Both the position numbers and the translations under genes were made by a program. DNA of 20,427 nt from Bacteriovoracaceae bacterium (lineage in GTDB: Bacteria > Bdellovibrionota > Bacteriovoracia > Bacteriovoracales > Bacteriovoracaceae), in the NCBI GenBank assembly GCA_023146355.1, contig JAGLCH010000050.1, forward strand, positions 1 to 20,427. Direction: 5' to 3'. Below the pieces are notes generated by a model, which was not told the origin of the DNA, did no database searches, and worked only from the letters and a program-made list of their open reading frames with translations. Each line of letters starts with the position of its first letter. Position 1 is the stretch's first letter. This document shows, piece by piece, positions 1 to 8,000 of the stretch.

Positions 1-95
1 GCTGCTTTTCTGCATTTTTCGATATAGCTGCTTATTTTATTAAATTCTTCTGCCGCAACATAGATATATGACCTTGAAAGTGATAGGTATTATCA

Positions 96-1637
96 ATGGA
101 CAATAAAAACAAAACAATTGAAAAGCTATACTTAGATGACGAAATAGACACTGCACTAGGAGTCTTAAAGCGTTTCTCTGAAAACTCTGAACAGCTTACA
201 CTGCTTTCAGAAGATCAAAGAGTCTCGATGTTGCAGGCCTGTGGGAAAATCTCACGACCTAGTCGAGAAGAGATCAAAAAGAGACAGAAAGATGTAAAAA
301 AATTACGTCGGCAAGTTTCAAAAGAAGAAAATAAAAGAGCGAGACGCGCAACTGGTATTCGCAGTGCGAGAGAAACGGATGTTTTCACTGCTCCAGAGCA
401 AATTTCATATCAATCAGAATGTGATACTGAGAAGAAAGAATACAACACCCCCCATGATTGCTATGTCTGCAGGGCCAAGTTTACAGAGGTTCATCCTTTC
501 TACGATTTAATGTGTAAATCTTGTGGCGATTTGAATTATTTGAAAAGATATCAACGAGCAGATCTAACGGGACAAGTGGCCCTTATCACCGGTTCTCGTT
601 TGAAAATTGGATACCAGTCAACACTACTGTTATTAAGAGCTGGAGCAACTGTTATCGCTACTACTCGCTTCCCAGTCGACTCCGCTCTTCGCTACGCAAA
701 AGAACCAGAGTTTAAGGAGTGGGGACACCGCTTGCATATTTATGGTCTAGATCTTAGGCATACTCCAAGCGTTGATATCTTTGCCACTTATATTGAGAAA
801 ACTTTCGATCGCTTAGATATACTGATCAACAATGCTGCTCAAACGGTAAGACGACCAAGCGGCTTTTATAAGCACCTCATGGAAAATGAAAGAAAGCATA
901 TCAGTGAGCTTCCCAGTGATGCTGTTTTGTTATTAAAAGGTCACTCTAGTTGTGGTGAGATGCTAGAAGACCACAATACAAACGATAAAAACTTACCTGT
1001 AGCTTGGCATAGTAGTGCTCCTGGAATTGGAATACGCGCCTCTGCTGAGCTTTCTCAAATACCTTATAGCTTTGATAATTCACTAGTTGCACAGGAAGTT
1101 TTCCCAAGCGGAGAACTCGACTGTGATCTGCAGCAAGTTGATTTAAGAGAAACAAATAGTTGGAGATTAAGATTAGGCGAAATCCAAGCTCCTGAAATGC
1201 TAGAAGTCCAACTCGTAAACTCCGTGGCCCCCTTTGTACTCGTTAATCGCTTAGTTGGGTTAATGAGAAAAGACAATACTGGTAAAAAACATATTGTAAA
1301 TGTCTCCGCAAAGGAAGGTAAATTTCATCGTTTCAAAAAAGTAGATCGTCATCCCCATACAAATATGGCCAAGGCCGCTTTGAATATGATGACCCATACT
1401 TCAGCTCTTGATTTTGCTAAAGATGGCATTTTCATGAATGCTGTAGACACTGGATGGGTGACCGATGAAGATCCGGCAATGCTTTCAAGTAAGAAAGTAG
1501 AAGAACATGATTTTCAACCTCCTTTGGACATCGTCGATGGAGCTGCTAGAGTTTGTGATCCGTTCTTTGATGGTATCAACACTGGTAAGCATTGGTGTGG
1601 TAAATTCTTAAAAGATTACTTTCCTATTGATTGGTAA
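96..1637 (+). CDS. Atypical SDR-fold protein with N-terminal Cys4 zinc knuckle
   Basis: A 513-residue protein, about twice the usual length of a short-chain dehydrogenase/reductase. Residues 1-115 are charged and probably helical (many K/R/E). A putative zinc knuckle follows: C122-x2-C125 and C140-x2-C143. The Rossmann part starts near 158 with a modified nucleotide loop (TG at 165-166, IG at 171-172, with K170 where Gly is usual), and NNAA lies at 246-249. Between this and the active-site-like N375 there are about 125 residues, whereas ordinary SDRs have roughly 30, so about 100 residues are inserted. S404 (NVSA) matches the catalytic Ser, but the YxxxK position reads T422-N-M-A-K426, so the catalytic Tyr appears to be missing. 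The fold is clear from the sequence. A classical redox reaction is doubtful, and a redox or nucleotide-binding regulatory role is inference. The SD is weak (AGG about 10 nt before ATG). Confidence 0.8.
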   Translation: MDNKNKTIEKLYLDDEIDTALGVLKRFSENSEQLTLLSEDQRVSMLQACGKISRPSREEIKKRQKDVKKLRRQVSKEENKRARRATGIRSARETDVFTAPEQISYQSECDTEKKEYNTPHDCYVCRAKFTEVHPFYDLMCKSCGDLNYLKRYQRADLTGQVALITGSRLKIGYQSTLLLLRAGATVIATTRFPVDSALRYAKEPEFKEWGHRLHIYGLDLRHTPSVDIFATYIEKTFDRLDILINNAAQTVRRPSGFYKHLMENERKHISELPSDAVLLLKGHSSCGEMLEDHNTNDKNLPVAWHSSAPGIGIRASAELSQIPYSFDNSLVAQEVFPSGELDCDLQQVDLRETNSWRLRLGEIQAPEMLEVQLVNSVAPFVLVNRLVGLMRKDNTGKKHIVNVSAKEGKFHRFKKVDRHPHTNMAKAALNMMTHTSALDFAKDGIFMNAVDTGWVTDEDPAMLSSKKVEEHDFQPPLDIVDGAARVCDPFFDGINTGKHWCGKFLKDYFPIDW

Positions 1638-1795
1638 GAGTGTTCGGAATTACAATCCAAGAACACGGCGAAGTGCGGTGCACAAATAAGCTGAGAAACT
1701 GAGTCATAATTTACAATTTTTTTTATATTATATGGAATCAAGCTATTTAGTGCTAGTTTGCAATATCTTTATCACTCTCAATATAGCGGAATCTT

Positions 1796-3046
1796 ATGAC
1801 AGATTTTAATTCATTCAAGTTACTTCCTTCCATTTTAGATATTATCGAAGCGAAAGGTTATAAGCATCCAACTCTTGTACAAGAGAGGACAATTCCAGTA
1901 CTTCTTAAAGGGCATGATGTTTTAGGAATTGCTCAGACTGGAACTGGTAAAACGGCCTCATTCTCTTTGCCTCTTTTAGATAGGCTAGTGAAAAAGAAAA
2001 AGCAACTGAAGCCGAATGAGATTCGAGCATTAATTATTGCACCTACGAGAGAACTCGCTACTCAAATTCATAAAAGTGTACTTTCATATTCTGAGGGTCT
2101 TGATATCTCTTCTGCAGTTATTATCGGTGGCGTTAGAAAATCAAATCAAATTGAATTAATGACAAGTGGAATTGATATAGTCGTTGCAACACCTGGCCGA
2201 TTCATGGACTTAATGGGGGGTGGCCATATTCTCTTTGATCAGTTAGAAGTCTTTGTTTTAGATGAAGCAGATATGATGCTCGATATGGGCTTCTATGATG
2301 ATGTTAAGACTATTGCAAGTAAATTGCCCGTGAAGAAGCAAACAGTTATGTTTTCTGCAACTATGCCAAAGCAAATTGAATTATTGGCAAAATCAATTTT
2401 AGTAAGGCCAATTAAGATTGCAGCAACTCAACAATCTTCTACTTTAGATAAGGTTTCGCAATCAGTTTATACTGTTCTTGAAGAAAACAAGCTGCCTTTG
2501 CTATTGAACTTATTATCAAATGATTCTGTTGAACGAGTACTTGTATTTTGCAAGGCCAAGTATGCTGTTGCTGACATTGTCGAAGCTTTGATTAAGAACA
2601 ATATTTCGAATGGCGAAATTCATAGTAATAGAACACAAAATGAAAGGAACCAAGCAATCAAAGACTTCACAGAAGGAAATGTTAGAGTTTTAGTCGCTAC
2701 TGACCTTGCTTCTCGTGGATTACATATTGATAACGTTACTCATGTTATTAACTATAATATGCCTGATGATGCCACATTTTATGTTCATCGTATTGGGAGA
2801 ACAGCAAGAGCGGGTAGAGAGGGGACAGCAATTTCCTTTTGTTCTGAACGCGATTTGGGGCCTCTCCGAAAAGTTCAAAAACTTATTCAATTAGTTATTC
2901 CAAAAATTACTAAACATCCTTTCCATCATGAATATGCTCCATTGAAAAAAGGCCATCATAGGCCTTCTAGTGCTAGCTTGAGACAGAGAAAAACAATGTC
3001 TCAGACTAAGATCTCTGCTAAGAAAAAATTTCTAGAGCATTTGTAA
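1796..3046 (+). CDS. rhlE: DEAD-box ATP-dependent RNA helicase, RhlE-like
   Basis: 416 residues carrying the complete DEAD-box set: Q motif around P25-Q29, motif I AQTGTGKT at 46-53, PTRELA near 83-88, GG at 111-112, TPGR at 132-135, DEAD at 156-159, SAT at 187-189, then the C-terminal RecA domain with VATDLASRG and the HRIGRTARAG arginine-finger motif. The Q-motif neighbourhood and the short basic tail (K/R/H-rich, from about 370) resemble RhlE rather than DeaD or DbpA. The family unwinds short RNA duplexes in the cytoplasm for ribosome assembly or RNA decay. No strong SD precedes the ATG; only a GCGGA-like stretch is seen about 5 nt upstream. The gene stands alone: the upstream SDR gene ends 158 nt earlier and the next confident gene is on the other strand. 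RhlE as the subfamily is probable, not certain. Confidence 0.93.
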   Translation: MTDFNSFKLLPSILDIIEAKGYKHPTLVQERTIPVLLKGHDVLGIAQTGTGKTASFSLPLLDRLVKKKKQLKPNEIRALIIAPTRELATQIHKSVLSYSEGLDISSAVIIGGVRKSNQIELMTSGIDIVVATPGRFMDLMGGGHILFDQLEVFVLDEADMMLDMGFYDDVKTIASKLPVKKQTVMFSATMPKQIELLAKSILVRPIKIAATQQSSTLDKVSQSVYTVLEENKLPLLLNLLSNDSVERVLVFCKAKYAVADIVEALIKNNISNGEIHSNRTQNERNQAIKDFTEGNVRVLVATDLASRGLHIDNVTHVINYNMPDDATFYVHRIGRTARAGREGTAISFCSERDLGPLRKVQKLIQLVIPKITKHPFHHEYAPLKKGHHRPSSASLRQRKTMSQTKISAKKKFLEHL

Positions 3047-3483
3047 TACCAATTACGTAAAATAATCCTGATCCTTAAATATTTCACTCTTACCACTGCC
3101 AACAGAGAAGACCCTCGATGGCGTGAAGGATGGTGAGGTCGAAAACGTATACGGCCGACTTGAATATGTATATTCAGAACTGGCAAGGCCGTGTGGACTA
3201 ACAGGCAAAGACTATTACCAGAAGCACTCATGCTCATATGAAGAATTCTTTAAGGTAGTTAAGCACTTAACTAAAAGTATGCCTGAGGTTGTTAAGGCCT
3301 TTAGAATCGCAGTTTTCAATATCGAGGGGTAAAAATATATTCTCCTTAGCAGTGGATGAATATCTTACAAGATCCAAAAGCTAGTAAAACTGCAGAAATT
3401 GAGAGTGTCCTACTGGCATCTGCTTAGCCCAAAAAAGGCTAAGGTCACAGCGACTCAACTCTTTTGCTACCGCTTAGAAGTGA
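3047..3483. other. Intergenic stretch, mostly non-coding
   Basis: 437 bases between the RNA helicase and the convergent exported-protein gene. Apart from the coding-like fragment at 3072-3332, I see only a 7-bp stem (CTTAGCC/GGCTAAG, 3423-3443) with an A-rich loop and no T tract, and a 23-codon open frame at 3356 with no SD. No clear Rho-independent terminator, promoter or RNA gene is visible. Confidence 0.6.
3072..3332 (+). pseudogene. Coding-like fragment of unknown origin
   Basis: An open frame runs from just after a TGA at 3069-3071 to TAA at 3330-3332, 86 codons. The residue mix looks like real protein (for example DGEVENVYGRLEYVYSELA and EEFFKVVKHLTKSMPEVVKA) and is unlike a shadow frame. 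The only usual start inside it is a GTG at 3123 without a convincing SD, while protein-like sequence (LPLPTEKTLDG) continues upstream of that codon to the stop. This suggests the 3' part of a once longer gene whose 5' end is lost. I do not recognise the family. It could also be a short intact gene starting at the GTG. Confidence 0.35.
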
Positions 3484-3903
3484 TCACTCAAACATATAAA
3501 GATTATATGTTCGAAAATCTTCATTAATAGTTTTTGTTTCTAGGTTTGCTTCATATGAAATGATAAGAATACCTTCGACAATTTCGATACCATCTTCGTT
3601 CTCATATTCTTCTTCTGTTGTTATTTCTAATGTGCAATTTATTATATTTGAGACTTCAGGATCACGAACACTACATTCATTTTTCACAACAGCTTTTTTC
3701 TCATCAGTTGTGATCATCCAGTCAGAGAGAAGATCTGCCACATTTGCCGTTTCGCCAGTCTCAGAATATGTAAAGATGAAGTTTAGATGTCCCGCATTTC
3801 TAATTAAAATATTTAATCCATCTTTATTTAAGAAATTAAAATCAGCGCAAGATGGGCCAACAAACGACATAAATAATGTACAAATAACTAGTAACTTTCT
3901 CAT
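3484..3903 (-). CDS. Small exported protein of unknown function
   Basis: 139 residues. The N-terminus has a classical Sec signal peptide: M-R-K, a hydrophobic stretch (LLVICTLFMSFVG), then a likely cleavage after SCA (residues 18-20). The mature part is acidic and rich in beta-prone residues, with two further Cys (in ECSV and NCTL) that could form a disulfide in the periplasm. No known domain is recognised. The start is well supported by an AAGGAA Shine-Dalgarno 6 nt upstream of the ATG and by a near-consensus promoter at 3939-3967. It lies downstream of the metalloprotease gene on the same strand with an 82-nt gap, so it may be read from its own promoter as well as from upstream. The opposite-strand open frame over the same bases has no export signal or SD and is a shadow. 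Confidence 0.75.
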   Translation of the reverse strand: MRKLLVICTLFMSFVGPSCADFNFLNKDGLNILIRNAGHLNFIFTYSETGETANVADLLSDWMITTDEKKAVVKNECSVRDPEVSNIINCTLEITTEEEYENEDGIEIVEGILIISYEANLETKTINEDFRTYNLYMFE

Positions 3904-3938
3904 ATTATTCCTTCGGTGATTACTATCAAATTCGACGC

Positions 3939-3967
3939 ATAATACATGAGGGTTAATAACATGTCAT
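3939..3967 (-). promoter_or_regulatory. Sigma70-type promoter for the small exported protein
   Basis: Read on the minus strand: -35 ATGACA (3967-3962), a 17-nt spacer, -10 TATTAT (3944-3939). Each box matches 5 of 6 consensus bases. Transcription would start about 25-30 nt before the ATG at 3903, with the AAGGAA SD in the leader. Confidence 0.55.
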
Positions 3968-3985
3968 GCAGAAACCTTAGCTCTG

Positions 3986-5134
3986 CTACCTCCCAAGCAT
4001 ATCCATAATACTAGGCTGATCTTGATATGTTGGCGCTGGGGAGGAAAATATTAATTCAACCCTAAGCTCTTTTTTTAAATCTTTTACAAATCCTTTAGAG
4101 TAAGGATCAGTAATATCATCTTCGATCACTTCGGCCAATCGCTTAGCTGCTTTTGTTCTATCATTTTCCATAAGGGCAAATATAGTTTGTGCAAGTTTAG
4201 ATTCAGTCTTACTATTAGATAATTCTTCTGCGAGTTTAGGGGCCCTAGACTTTAAAAAAGTTATTAACCGAGTCTTACCCCACTTATCATTTGGTGATAG
4301 CCTAAAGAGCTCAAGTAAAGTTCTTCTCCCATTCTTTTCATCGATTTGACCACTTTTCCAATCAATCATATCTTCAATATACTGCCTATCACTTATTCCA
4401 GAATAGTCGCCTTTACAAATTTTACATGCCTTAACTCTTCTATCTTCATAGCTCTTAGAAGCAGAATAATAAACGGCCTCCCCTTTTTCTGGAGAGATGC
4501 AGCAATCGGCGCAGGCAAATGAATATTCAACGTCTCGACCATGCTTGTACCCTAAGGTATGCATAATTTCGTGAAAAAATGTTTTTTTTAGTTTTTGTAA
4601 ATCTAAAGACCAATTTTGTGTTGGGTCCAGTGAAATATACGGATGTTTTAATATTTGATTTTTCGACGCTTTAAGCGTGTCCCCTTCGGCAACAGATGCA
4701 AATGCGTTGGCCTGAAGAGTAGACCAATTCGTAGACTCATCAGAGCAGGTTATTTTCAAAGGATTATTTCGGCGAGTTTTATATTTCCGTATTTTTGCCC
4801 CATGATCTCTTGATCTTGAAGTACCCAATTTATTAAGACATCGTATCCCCTGCTCAATGGAGTTATCAATAGTTTTGACAAAATCCTTCTCACCATACTT
4901 ACCCGCACATTTGATATCGACTAAAATCTTAGATTTTGAAAAAAACTGTCCATTAACATTATCACTTAACGACTGAGCAAGTTCGGATAGTTTATCAATG
5001 TCATTTGCTCTTTCGCCCTCTAAACATGCACTGAAACAATTGGTTGATAATGAGAAGAGTAAGAGGATTAATTTTGTTTTATATTTTAGCATACCTAATA
5101 ATATCAAAAAACGTACTCTTGTCAAAAGCTTCAT
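3986..5134 (-). CDS. Exported metzincin-type zinc metalloprotease
   Basis: 382 residues as drawn from the first ATG. A second in-frame ATG at residue 15 gives a cleaner signal peptide (KYKTK, then LILLLFSLSTNCFSA, cleavage near A36), so the true start may be at 5092; neither start has a well-spaced SD. The catalytic motif is complete: H188-E189-I-M-H192-T-L-G195-Y-K-H198, the HExxHxxGxxH zinc site of metzincins, in which three His bind zinc and Glu activates water. Next comes a Cys-rich patch (C208, C211, C212, then C237-x2-C240) that could hold disulfides or a second metal. A Met-turn is not obvious; M256 is one candidate. The C-terminal third is helical and charged. The protein should act outside the inner membrane. 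Substrate is unknown. It is divergent from the lipoprotein operon at 5239. Confidence 0.82.
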   Translation of the reverse strand: MKLLTRVRFLILLGMLKYKTKLILLLFSLSTNCFSACLEGERANDIDKLSELAQSLSDNVNGQFFSKSKILVDIKCAGKYGEKDFVKTIDNSIEQGIRCLNKLGTSRSRDHGAKIRKYKTRRNNPLKITCSDESTNWSTLQANAFASVAEGDTLKASKNQILKHPYISLDPTQNWSLDLQKLKKTFFHEIMHTLGYKHGRDVEYSFACADCCISPEKGEAVYYSASKSYEDRRVKACKICKGDYSGISDRQYIEDMIDWKSGQIDEKNGRRTLLELFRLSPNDKWGKTRLITFLKSRAPKLAEELSNSKTESKLAQTIFALMENDRTKAAKRLAEVIEDDITDPYSKGFVKDLKKELRVELIFSSPAPTYQDQPSIMDMLGR

Positions 5135-5238
5135 ATCCTAGAGAATGCCTTTAGAAATCTTCACTCAAGAATTATAGCAACACAACGAAATGCTTAAGGA
5201 TTGAACACTCTAACCGCAGACAAACAAATGGAGCAGAT

Positions 5239-6030
5239 ATGAAATATCTAGCAATTTTGGCACTACTCATTCAATTTTCTTCTTGCAGTGACTCAAATAA
5301 CAACAAAGCGGCAAAAAAAGTAAAGAATGAAATAAAAGTTACTAAAGAAGTGCCATTACCACCATCTCCCAAAGATATCGCCACCAAATTTTTAAATGCC
5401 TACAAGGCGAAAGATCTATCAACGGTTAAATCCCTTTCGGGCCGAGTGGTCTCAATGACATTTAGTCAGAAAAACTTCCGGAGTAAAATCATTAAGGCCC
5501 TGGAAAAATGGGATGGAACAATAGGCGATATCAAATATATGTATGGAATGGCCGGTACGCTGAATGGGATTATCCCTTTCGGGGAAGTCAATCAGAAAAC
5601 GATATGGGCACTTTCACTCATATATACTGGTAAGAAATGGATATTTAGCATCGATGGCATTAAGAAGATCAAAAAAGAAGAGTTTAGGGAGTATTCAAGT
5701 CAAGTTTTTGAAAGTAATACAGTACTAAAAAGCATTATTGGTAGTTGGAAGTGTACAAAAAAAGTGAGCAACGGAAAAATGGAATCGAAGGAGACTATTG
5801 CCCAGCTGGAGTATGCTTTCAATAATGACAAAACAGTGGACATAAAAAAGGCAGGTATCACAGCAACGGGTAATTACACCGTTAAGAATAACGTAATAAA
5901 AATAACTCGCATCAAAAAAACTGGAAAAAAAAGCAGAAGGTACATTTCAAAGAGTACAAAGCTATTCTTTAAGAGCTCTTCAGAACTCCTGTCGGCCAAT
6001 GATTACTCTTTTTCAGTTTATAAAAAATGA
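5239..6030 (+). CDS. Lipoprotein with helical N-domain and lipocalin-like C-domain
   Basis: 263 residues. The N-terminus is a lipoprotein signal: MKYLAILALLIQFSSC with the acylated Cys at 16, followed by a Ser/Asn/Lys linker to about 45. Residues 45-155 (PKDIATKFLNAYKAKDLSTVK and onward, ending in GKKWIFSIDGIKK) resemble the small NTF2-like/DUF4878-type fold often seen in lipoproteins. Residues about 166-263 (GSWKC, then a run of beta strands with FNNDKTV and GNYTVKNN) look like a lipocalin-like beta barrel domain. These fold calls are by eye. The mature protein is very Lys-rich. The SD GGAG lies 5 nt before the ATG. The next gene starts inside its stop region (ATGA overlap), so it is the first gene of a three-gene operon of exported proteins. 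Confidence 0.8.
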   Translation: MKYLAILALLIQFSSCSDSNNNKAAKKVKNEIKVTKEVPLPPSPKDIATKFLNAYKAKDLSTVKSLSGRVVSMTFSQKNFRSKIIKALEKWDGTIGDIKYMYGMAGTLNGIIPFGEVNQKTIWALSLIYTGKKWIFSIDGIKKIKKEEFREYSSQVFESNTVLKSIIGSWKCTKKVSNGKMESKETIAQLEYAFNNDKTVDIKKAGITATGNYTVKNNVIKITRIKKTGKKSRRYISKSTKLFFKSSSELLSANDYSFSVYKK

Positions 6031-6962
6031 AAGCTCTATTTTATATGTCGTTTTTTTTCTGTACTCAACTTTCTCTAGCAAAAGATGTTGATCATATCGA
6101 AAACATGATCGACTCCCACGGTCAGATCTACAGTGTTAGTTCCCAGTTAGATTCGTCGCTTGAAAAATATGGTCCTCACAACCTTTTTGATGATGACAAT
6201 AGTACTGCATGGGTCGAGGGCGTAAAGGGCCCAGGAATTAATGAAAGCATAAAATTAATCATTCAGGGCAACCTAAAGAAGTTTGAAGTCATTAATGGGT
6301 ACGCAAAATCCTCAAAGACTTTTTCAAATAATAACAGAATCAAAGAGATAAAAATAACGGCATACAAAATTGTTATGCCTCGTGACGGTATGGTTTCAGA
6401 ACGCTATACCCCAATTACTTTCAAACAAGAAATAGCATCATTCTCAACAACTCTAAGGGATACGAAAACACCACAATCAATAACACCGACACCATCATGG
6501 ATCAGAAAGCTAAATCATGAAAACAAGTATGGTGTTGAGATCGAAATACTTTCTATCTACAAGGGAGCGAAGTTCGACGACACCTGTCTAACTCAACTAA
6601 AGACAGTTATTAATTCAGCGCCCATCAGGAAAAAAATTACCGTTAAAAATGATGACAGCGAAGTTTGGGTTGATGACCAAAGGGTTTTAAAAAGTGATGA
6701 GGTGATCTATCAACTCATAGAAGTTGATAACAGTGGGCAGTGGGCCATATTTATTCTTATGGCAAATACTGGCATTGGGAGGATGGAAACATCATATATG
6801 CTCTTTTCAATTGAAAAAGAAATCCCCATCAATCCAAGTGCATTTGACACGGAGATAAGCGGTCCCTATGGACTTAAGACTAAAAGTGGGGTTTTATATT
6901 TAGAGGCCTACAGTACAAGATCTCAAAAAATAATTCTAATCGATTTAAAAGAGGTGAAGTAA
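6027..6962 (+). CDS. Exported NADase-type glycan-binding domain protein
   Basis: 311 residues, starting in the ATGA overlap with the lipoprotein gene. Signal peptide 1-18 (cleavage after LSLA, before KDVD). Residues about 45-110 carry the hallmark blocks of the NADase-type glycan-binding (discoidin-like) domain: NLFDDDNSTAWVEGVKGPG at 52-70 plus INE, NGYAKS at 90-95, and NNNRIK at 101-106. In known proteins this jelly-roll module binds carbohydrate or surfaces and is attached to variable effector parts. The remaining residues, about 190-311, contain strand-like repeats (WAIFILMAN, GVLYLEAYS) that could be a small beta domain. I see no catalytic motif there. Whether the partner of this domain is host, prey or self glycan is unknown. 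It should act in the periplasm or outside the cell with its operon neighbours. Confidence 0.85.
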   Translation: MKALFYMSFFFCTQLSLAKDVDHIENMIDSHGQIYSVSSQLDSSLEKYGPHNLFDDDNSTAWVEGVKGPGINESIKLIIQGNLKKFEVINGYAKSSKTFSNNNRIKEIKITAYKIVMPRDGMVSERYTPITFKQEIASFSTTLRDTKTPQSITPTPSWIRKLNHENKYGVEIEILSIYKGAKFDDTCLTQLKTVINSAPIRKKITVKNDDSEVWVDDQRVLKSDEVIYQLIEVDNSGQWAIFILMANTGIGRMETSYMLFSIEKEIPINPSAFDTEISGPYGLKTKSGVLYLEAYSTRSQKIILIDLKEVK

Positions 6963-7552
6963 TGAAAACATCTGCAATTAGTATTCTTTTAGTGATTACT
7001 TTTCAAACTAGCGCATTTGCTGGATTTTTTTATTCAAGTAAAGTGCTCACCACCTACTTAATAAGTTATGGCCTCAAGGCAGAGAAGCAAATGTATTTTG
7101 TTATGAACTGTAAGCGCTACAGAAATGCAAAAGGTATCATGGCATTTCCAGATGGCGGCACGCCAAAGATAGTATCTGATGTAATCGGTGTCTATAAGAT
7201 GAACCTAGACTATAACAACCTAAACTTATTGTTTGAGATTTCAGATGAAAAGAAAAACAGAACCGGAATCACAGGTACAAAAATGATACTTGAGGGAGAT
7301 GAGCTATATCTAAGCTATCGCTGCTCCTCTGACCAATACTCACAGTGTATGTTTAAATATAATATAAAAACTAATACAAAGAATATAGTCTTGAAAAAAG
7401 AGGGTGAAGAACTTGAAGAGACAATTTTTAAAGATTACTGGGATCTTTATAGAGACGAAAGAACTCCAATCTCAAAAGTAAAAAAAATGCTTAAAATTGA
7501 CAATGCGACCTATCGCACTCTCCCATGCCCAGTAGTCGACACTGATCACTAG
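6962..7552 (+). CDS. Small exported protein, last gene of the lipoprotein operon
   Basis: 196 residues. The ATG uses the last A of the preceding TAA (TAATG overlap), showing translational coupling; the SD GAGGTGAAG lies within the end of the upstream gene. Signal peptide 1-21 with cleavage after SAFA. The mature protein has four Cys (about C50, C117, C124, C189), suited to disulfides in the periplasm. No family is recognised. The open frame runs to a bidirectional terminator 8 nt after the stop. Its role is best inferred from the company it keeps: an envelope lipoprotein and a glycan-binding-domain protein. Confidence 0.75.
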   Translation: MKTSAISILLVITFQTSAFAGFFYSSKVLTTYLISYGLKAEKQMYFVMNCKRYRNAKGIMAFPDGGTPKIVSDVIGVYKMNLDYNNLNLLFEISDEKKNRTGITGTKMILEGDELYLSYRCSSDQYSQCMFKYNIKTNTKNIVLKKEGEELEETIFKDYWDLYRDERTPISKVKKMLKIDNATYRTLPCPVVDTDH

Positions 7553-7554
7553 AT

Positions 7555-7590
7555 AAAAAAAGAGAGTCTTTCGACTCTCTCATTTCTTTT
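7555..7590. terminator. Bidirectional Rho-independent terminator
   Basis: Perfect 8-bp stem AGAGAGTC (7561-7568), loop TTTC, GACTCTCT (7573-7580), preceded by seven A on the plus strand and followed by a T-rich run. It can stop both the operon ending at 7552 (+) and the SWIB gene ending at 7591 (-), which converge on it. Confidence 0.9.
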
Positions 7591-7920
7591 TTATTTTTCG
7601 ATGTTAGCGCCAACAACAGCGGCCATTTGCATCATATCAATCGTTTCGCCTTCATTCATATTAGTAAGGTCTGTTAGCTTTCCAGACTTACTAGTAGAGT
7701 TTGTATTTTTAAAAATAGAAAGAAGAGTTGCATCTGCAACAATAAACTTCCCTGCATTTTCAGGCTTACCATTTACAGTTTTAGTTTGAAGTTTATTTCC
7801 CTTGATATATTCCCAAAGCTTCTTTGTAATTTCTGTTCGTGGAAGTTCACTCTCACCTAGCATTGCTGATAGTTCTGCTTTCAATTTTACAGGTTTTTTC
7901 AATCCCTTTGCTTCTGTCAT
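7591..7920 (-). CDS. Stand-alone SWIB/MDM2-domain protein
   Basis: 109 residues, nearly all one SWIB domain. Diagnostic stretches are LPRTEITKKLWEYIKGNKLQ at 26-45, the FIVADATLLSIFKN block at 59-72 and the Met-rich C-terminal helix after TNMNEG. SWIB domains occur in eukaryotic chromatin-remodelling subunits and as single-domain proteins in some bacteria (Chlamydiae, Bdellovibrio relatives and others), where they are thought to act on nucleoid or DNA topology; the bacterial role is not settled. The N-terminus is Lys-rich. The SD AAGGAT sits 6 nt before the ATG. It follows recQ on the same strand after a 152-nt gap containing its own promoter and a symmetric operator-like dyad. No frameshift or truncation is seen. 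Confidence 0.92.
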   Translation of the reverse strand: MTEAKGLKKPVKLKAELSAMLGESELPRTEITKKLWEYIKGNKLQTKTVNGKPENAGKFIVADATLLSIFKNTNSTSKSGKLTDLTNMNEGETIDMMQMAAVVGANIEK

Positions 7921-7955
7921 TTTAAATCCTTTTAGATCATTAATTATTAACTACA

Positions 7956-8000
7956 CTCTAGTATGTTCTTTAGTTAATCAGCATACCAAATATACTAGAG
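7956..8000. promoter_or_regulatory. Inverted repeat straddling the SWIB promoter, operator-like
   Basis: Perfect 9-bp arms CTCTAGTAT (7956-7964) and ATACTAGAG (7992-8000), separated by 27 nt. One arm lies in the -35/-10 spacer, the other just downstream of the expected start site. This is the geometry of two half-sites, or two operators, for a repressor that would block the promoter. The regulator is not identified; autoregulation by the SWIB protein is a guess. Confidence 0.45.

Noticed and set aside
1758..1787. TTGCAA and TATAGC as a promoter for the RNA helicase
   Set aside because: The start site would fall within a few bases of the ATG and leave no room for an SD, so a promoter farther upstream is more likely, though I could not identify one.
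3423..3443. Hairpin CTTAGCC/GGCTAAG as a terminator
   Set aside because: There is no T tract on either strand after the stem and the loop is an A run; not a convincing terminator.
3491..3511. Perfect AACATATA/TATATGTT hairpin
   Set aside because: It lies inside the last codons of the small exported protein and is AT-only apart from one pair, with no T tract.
3560..3919. 119-codon open frame on the plus strand opposite the small exported protein
   Set aside because: It is the antisense shadow of a gene with a signal peptide, a good SD and a promoter on the other strand, and has no SD of its own.
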